From: CAZHOV01 sp964534315
GTDB taxonomy: Bacteria; Bacteroidota; Bacteroidia; Chitinophagales; Saprospiraceae
Assembly: GCA_964534315.1 (NCBI GenBank)
Contig: CAZHOV010000118.1
Location: 1 to 17,504 of the forward strand
DNA: 17,504 nucleotides
Direction of reading: 5' to 3'
The position numbers and the translations under genes are program-made. The notes under the pieces were generated by a model. The model searched no databases, had not been told where the DNA came from, and saw only the letters and a list, made by a program, of their open reading frames with translations. Of this stretch, positions 15,656 through 17,504 are shown one piece after another (within the stretch, counting starts at the first letter, position 1; each line of letters starts with the position of its first letter).

Positions 15656-15673
15656 TCGATCAAGCGCTTTTTG
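15631..15673 (+). terminator. Hairpin at the end of the SPOR gene
   Basis: CAAAAAGCG (15631-15639) and CGCTTTTTG (15665-15673) are perfect complements, and the palindrome TTGATCGATCAA (15652-15663) lies inside. The right arm supplies the T tract. The structure overlaps the last codons of the SPOR gene. It would separate that gene from rpmI, which has its own promoter. Confidence 0.5.
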
Positions 15674-15706
15674 TAAAGGGCTTTTTCAGAAAAACAAACT
15701 TTCCTA

Positions 15707-15737
15707 TTTCTATTATCACTAAAAATACCTATCTTTG
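15707..15737 (+). promoter_or_regulatory. Promoter of rpmI-rplT
   Basis: TATCTTTG (15730-15737) is a perfect match to the -7 consensus TAnnTTTG, followed by CAGCC as is common at Bacteroidota starts. A TTTC box, close to the -33 TTTG, lies exactly 19 nt upstream at 15707-15710. The leader to the rpmI ATG would be about 45-50 nt. Confidence 0.7.
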
Positions 15738-15790
15738 CAGCCACTTTGGAAAAAGTTTTTCCATACTATTTGAAGATAAAAAAAGATACA

Positions 15791-15988
15791 ATGCCAAAAT
15801 TAAAGACGCATTCCAGTGCAAAGAAGCGTTTCAAAGTAACGGGAACCGGCAAAATCAAGCATTTTCACGCCAATACTTCCCACTTGATGCGTAAAAGAAG
15901 TAAGAAAGCCAAATTGCGGCTTCGTCACTCCTCTGTTATTAACAAGGACAATGAAAAGCGTATTAAGCGCTTATTAGGATTACGATAG
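15791..15988 (+). CDS. rpmI: 50S ribosomal protein L35
   Basis: A 65-residue basic protein of the large ribosomal subunit, bL35. It begins MPKLKTHSSAKKRFKVTGTG and contains HLMRKRSKKAKLRLR, the family signature, with the usual full length. The start is ATG 15791. An in-frame ATG at 15746 would add 15 residues with no match to the family and lies too close to the promoter. It is followed 75 nt later by rplT, the classical pair. The usual third member, infC, is not upstream. Confidence 0.97.
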   Translation: MPKLKTHSSAKKRFKVTGTGKIKHFHANTSHLMRKRSKKAKLRLRHSSVINKDNEKRIKRLLGLR

Positions 15989-16063
15989 TTAATTTTCTAT
16001 TTTTTAACGAGAGTGTAGGCAAAAGCACCCTCCGGGTCTCTATACTGTACTAAAATCAAACAT

Positions 16064-16408
16064 ATGCCTCGATCAGTAAATTCAGTTGCTTCTCGCAGAA
16101 GAAGAAAGAAAATCATGAAAATGGCCAGAGGGTATTTCGGTGCCCGAAGTAAAGTCTATACTGTGGCCAAGAATGCGGTTGAAAAAGGATTACAATATGC
16201 CTACCGCGATCGTAAAAATAAAAAGCGTGCATTTAGAAGATTGTGGATTGCCCGTATCAACGCAGCTGCGAGAATGAATGGGACTACCTACTCCAAGTTA
16301 ATGCACAAATTGTCTGAAAATAACGTAGAGCTAAATCGTAAAGTACTGGCGGATTTGGCGATGAATCATCCGGAAGCTTTTTCCGCTGTCGTGGATAAAG
16401 TAAAGTAG
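16064..16408 (+). CDS. rplT: 50S ribosomal protein L20
   Basis: A 114-residue bL20 protein, which binds 23S rRNA and is needed early in large-subunit assembly. Diagnostic segments are MPRSVNSVASRRRRKKIMK, ARGYFGARSKVYTVAKNAVE, YRDRKNKKRAFRRLWI, RINAAARMNGTTYSKLMH and VLADLAMNHPEAF. Length and both ends are typical. It is transcribed with rpmI from the promoter at 15707-15737. L20 represses its own operon through leader structures in some bacteria. The 75-nt gap before it holds a short G/C-rich stretch (16008-16034), but I could not define a clear L20-like structure. Confidence 0.97.
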   Translation: MPRSVNSVASRRRRKKIMKMARGYFGARSKVYTVAKNAVEKGLQYAYRDRKNKKRAFRRLWIARINAAARMNGTTYSKLMHKLSENNVELNRKVLADLAMNHPEAFSAVVDKVK

Positions 16409-16413
16409 GGGGT

Positions 16414-16730
16414 AAACATGAGTCATCCTGTCCTATATTACCTAATGGGGGACGAATTAATTCATGTTTTTCTTTTATTTTCAATTGATTTCCCAATGTC
16501 CTTCATGGAACCTAACAAGTGATATCTTAAAATAACACCTTGGGAAGGAATTTTTAAAAAGGGAAGCCTGAATTTTTTCAAAATTCAGGCTTCCCTTTTT
16601 AAAAACTATTTGCAGGTCGTAAATTCTTTGCAAAGGGCTGTCAATTTTAAGTTTAAAAATGGGCTTAAGCCCTTTTATGTAAGAAAGGTATGACTCATCA
16701 GTTTTTCTGAAAACAGGATGACTCATGTTT
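16414..16730. mobile_element. 317-nt element bounded by 18-bp perfect inverted repeats (MITE-like)
   Basis: AAACATGAGTCATCCTGT (16414-16431) and its exact reverse complement (16713-16730) bound this non-coding gap between rplT and the last gene. A third, partial copy, TGACTCAT, lies at 16691-16698. Inside are a 55-nt perfect hairpin (16551-16605) and the palindrome GGGCTTAAGCCC (16661-16672). Both terminal repeats read ATGAGTCATCCTGT inward, so each opens a short frame beginning MSHPV: 34 codons on + and 81 on -. Neither resembles a known protein. No convincing target-site duplication was seen. Confidence 0.55.
16551..16605. terminator. 26-bp perfect hairpin, likely bidirectional terminator for rplT
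   Basis: Arm 16551-16576 pairs perfectly with 16580-16605 around a TTC loop. The core GGGAAGCCTGAATTTT is edged by A5 and T5 runs on both sides, as expected of a terminator usable in either direction. It lies 143 nt after the rplT stop, within the inverted-repeat element. Confidence 0.75.
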
Positions 16731-16774
16731 TGTTATATAAAAAAAGGGTGTTTGAAATTAGTACTTAATTTACC

Positions 16775-17392
16775 ATGAAATACTATATCATCGGATTCAT
16801 ACTACTCGTCCTGGCGACCTTTGCCGGATTATGGTTATTTGACCGCGAGCCGGAGTCACCCGAAGAAGAAGAGGTTGTGGTGCCAGAGGTGATTGATACC
16901 GCTACGGAGCAAGAAGAACCCTCCGTTTTTGCCAAGCCGCCCAAAGATACGCAGTACTGGCAGGAGCCTGCGGATACCAGTCAATTCGAAAAAAAAGAGG
17001 ACTACCTCGTTGTCGGATGGGACTTACTCACCAAAATGAAATTTGAAGAGCGTTTTCACAATGAGGTCAACACCTATATTCCTTATCCCATTTTTCACCC
17101 TTCCGTCAAGTACCTGGATGGTAAAAAGATCATGGTCAAAGGCTACGTCATCCCCATTGGCGAAGTAGAAGACGAATCACTACTCGTTATTTCCGCCTTC
17201 CCCTACAGTAATTGCTTCTTCTGCGGCCAGGCCGGCCCCGAGTCCGTGATGGAGATCACCCTCATAGACCCCAACCGCGAGCCCTTTAAAATGGACGCTA
17301 TGGTTATCTTCAAAGGGACACTCAAGCTCAACGATTCGGATATCTACTACCTGAATTATATTTTGGAAGACGCGGTAGCTGTGAAGCAATGA
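16775..17392 (+). CDS. Membrane-anchored DUF3299-like protein with CxxC motif
   Basis: A 205-residue protein. Residues 1-21 form an N-terminal membrane anchor or uncleaved signal (YYIIGFILLVLATFAGLWLF). An acidic, Pro-rich linker follows to about residue 75. The domain (78-200) starts with VVGWDLLTKMKF, then VKYLDGKKIMVKGYVIPIG (111-129), then SNCFFCGQAGPESVMEI with Cys147 and Cys150, and ends in a predicted beta strand region. The pattern of a Gly-Tyr-Val-Ile-Pro strand followed by a Cys-containing loop resembles DUF3299, whose role is unknown. The CxxC pair could bind metal or be redox active outside the cytoplasm. The ATG at 16775 is the only start that keeps the membrane segment. The stop codon is part of the downstream heptamer repeat. 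Confidence 0.7.
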   Translation: MKYYIIGFILLVLATFAGLWLFDREPESPEEEEVVVPEVIDTATEQEEPSVFAKPPKDTQYWQEPADTSQFEKKEDYLVVGWDLLTKMKFEERFHNEVNTYIPYPIFHPSVKYLDGKKIMVKGYVIPIGEVEDESLLVISAFPYSNCFFCGQAGPESVMEITLIDPNREPFKMDAMVIFKGTLKLNDSDIYYLNYILEDAVAVKQ

Positions 17393-17469
17393 GCAATGTG
17401 CAATGTGCAGTGAGGAATGTGCAATGAGCAATGAGCAATGAGCAATGAAGAATGAGGAATGAGGAATGA
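17386..17469. repeat. Heptamer tandem repeat, 12 units
   Basis: Twelve consecutive 7-nt units. GCAATGA is the commonest, with variants GCAATGT, GCAGTGA, GGAATGT, AGAATGA and GGAATGA. The first unit includes the Gln codon and TGA stop of the preceding gene. Short tandem repeats of this form are known in intergenic DNA of Bacteroidota and cyanobacteria. The remaining 35 nt to the window end show no gene. Confidence 0.85.
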
Positions 17470-17504
17470 GTGTCTTGTACTGAAATACGTCTACATTAAT
17501 TAAC

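Noticed and set aside
15746..15790. 15-codon N-terminal extension of L35
   Set aside because: It does not match the family, which begins MPKLKTHSSAKKR, and it lies at the predicted transcription start.
16481..16726. Minus-strand frame of 81 codons beginning MSHPV
   Set aside because: It runs through a perfect hairpin and two inverted repeats, has no recognisable domain, and its first codons are simply the terminal repeat. It is treated as part of the repeat element, not a gene.
1..17504. CRISPR array, tRNA, rRNA or riboswitch
   Set aside because: No direct repeats of 25-40 nt with regular spacers, no cloverleaf with a CCA-type acceptor, and no rRNA-like or recognised riboswitch sequence was seen by eye. 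A covariance-model scan would be the decisive test.

Overview
The window looks like chromosomal DNA from a marine or environmental Bacteroidota, probably of the Saprospiria/Lewinella type; the taxon is inferred. Supporting signs are a C-terminal type IX secretion (T9SS) sorting domain, an S46 dipeptidyl-peptidase, lipoproteins with acidic residues after the lipid-attachment cysteine, a TonB-dependent receptor with a carboxypeptidase-regulatory-like N-terminal domain, an Rpn-family nuclease, starts without Shine-Dalgarno sequences, and promoter boxes of the TAnnTTTG type. Every recognised gene is on the + strand.

Layout. Positions 1-437 are a non-coding leader with octamer tandem repeats and a 125-nt imperfect palindrome. 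Positions 438-2705 encode an S46 peptidase whose residues match the Asp/Glu-specific DPP11 type, followed by a perfect 40-nt palindromic terminator. Positions 2997-4271 encode a T9SS-secreted protein with two HmuY-like halves. A 366-nt gap follows, with a 109-111 nt inverted-repeat element flanked by an 8-bp direct repeat. Positions 4638-10758 hold a four-gene cluster: a DUF4856-like lipoprotein, an imelysin-like lipoprotein, an HTTM/vitamin K-dependent gamma-carboxylase homologue and a TonB-dependent receptor. The last three are tightly packed, with a 12-nt gap and then a 4-nt overlap. Positions 10963-15049 hold an Rpn nuclease gene 4 nt ahead of a 1076-residue AddA-like UvrD helicase whose C-terminal nuclease domain looks inactivated. 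Then come a SPOR-domain lipoprotein, rpmI-rplT with a clear promoter, a 317-nt element bounded by 18-bp perfect inverted repeats, a membrane-anchored DUF3299-like protein with a CxxC motif, and a heptamer tandem-repeat tract.

How the genes may work together. HmuY, imelysin, DUF4856 and FecA-type TonB receptors are all associated with iron or haem acquisition, so 2997-10758 is probably an iron/haem uptake locus. Its unusual member is the carboxylase homologue, which keeps the equivalents of the human catalytic Lys and a key His as well as the soluble C-terminal domain. A quinone-linked modification or redox step in metal uptake is the best candidate here for an undescribed system. The second candidate is the Rpn-helicase pair, in which a free-standing PD-(D/E)XK nuclease lies directly upstream of a helicase that appears to have lost its own nuclease residues. 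Both are inferences from sequence and gene order.
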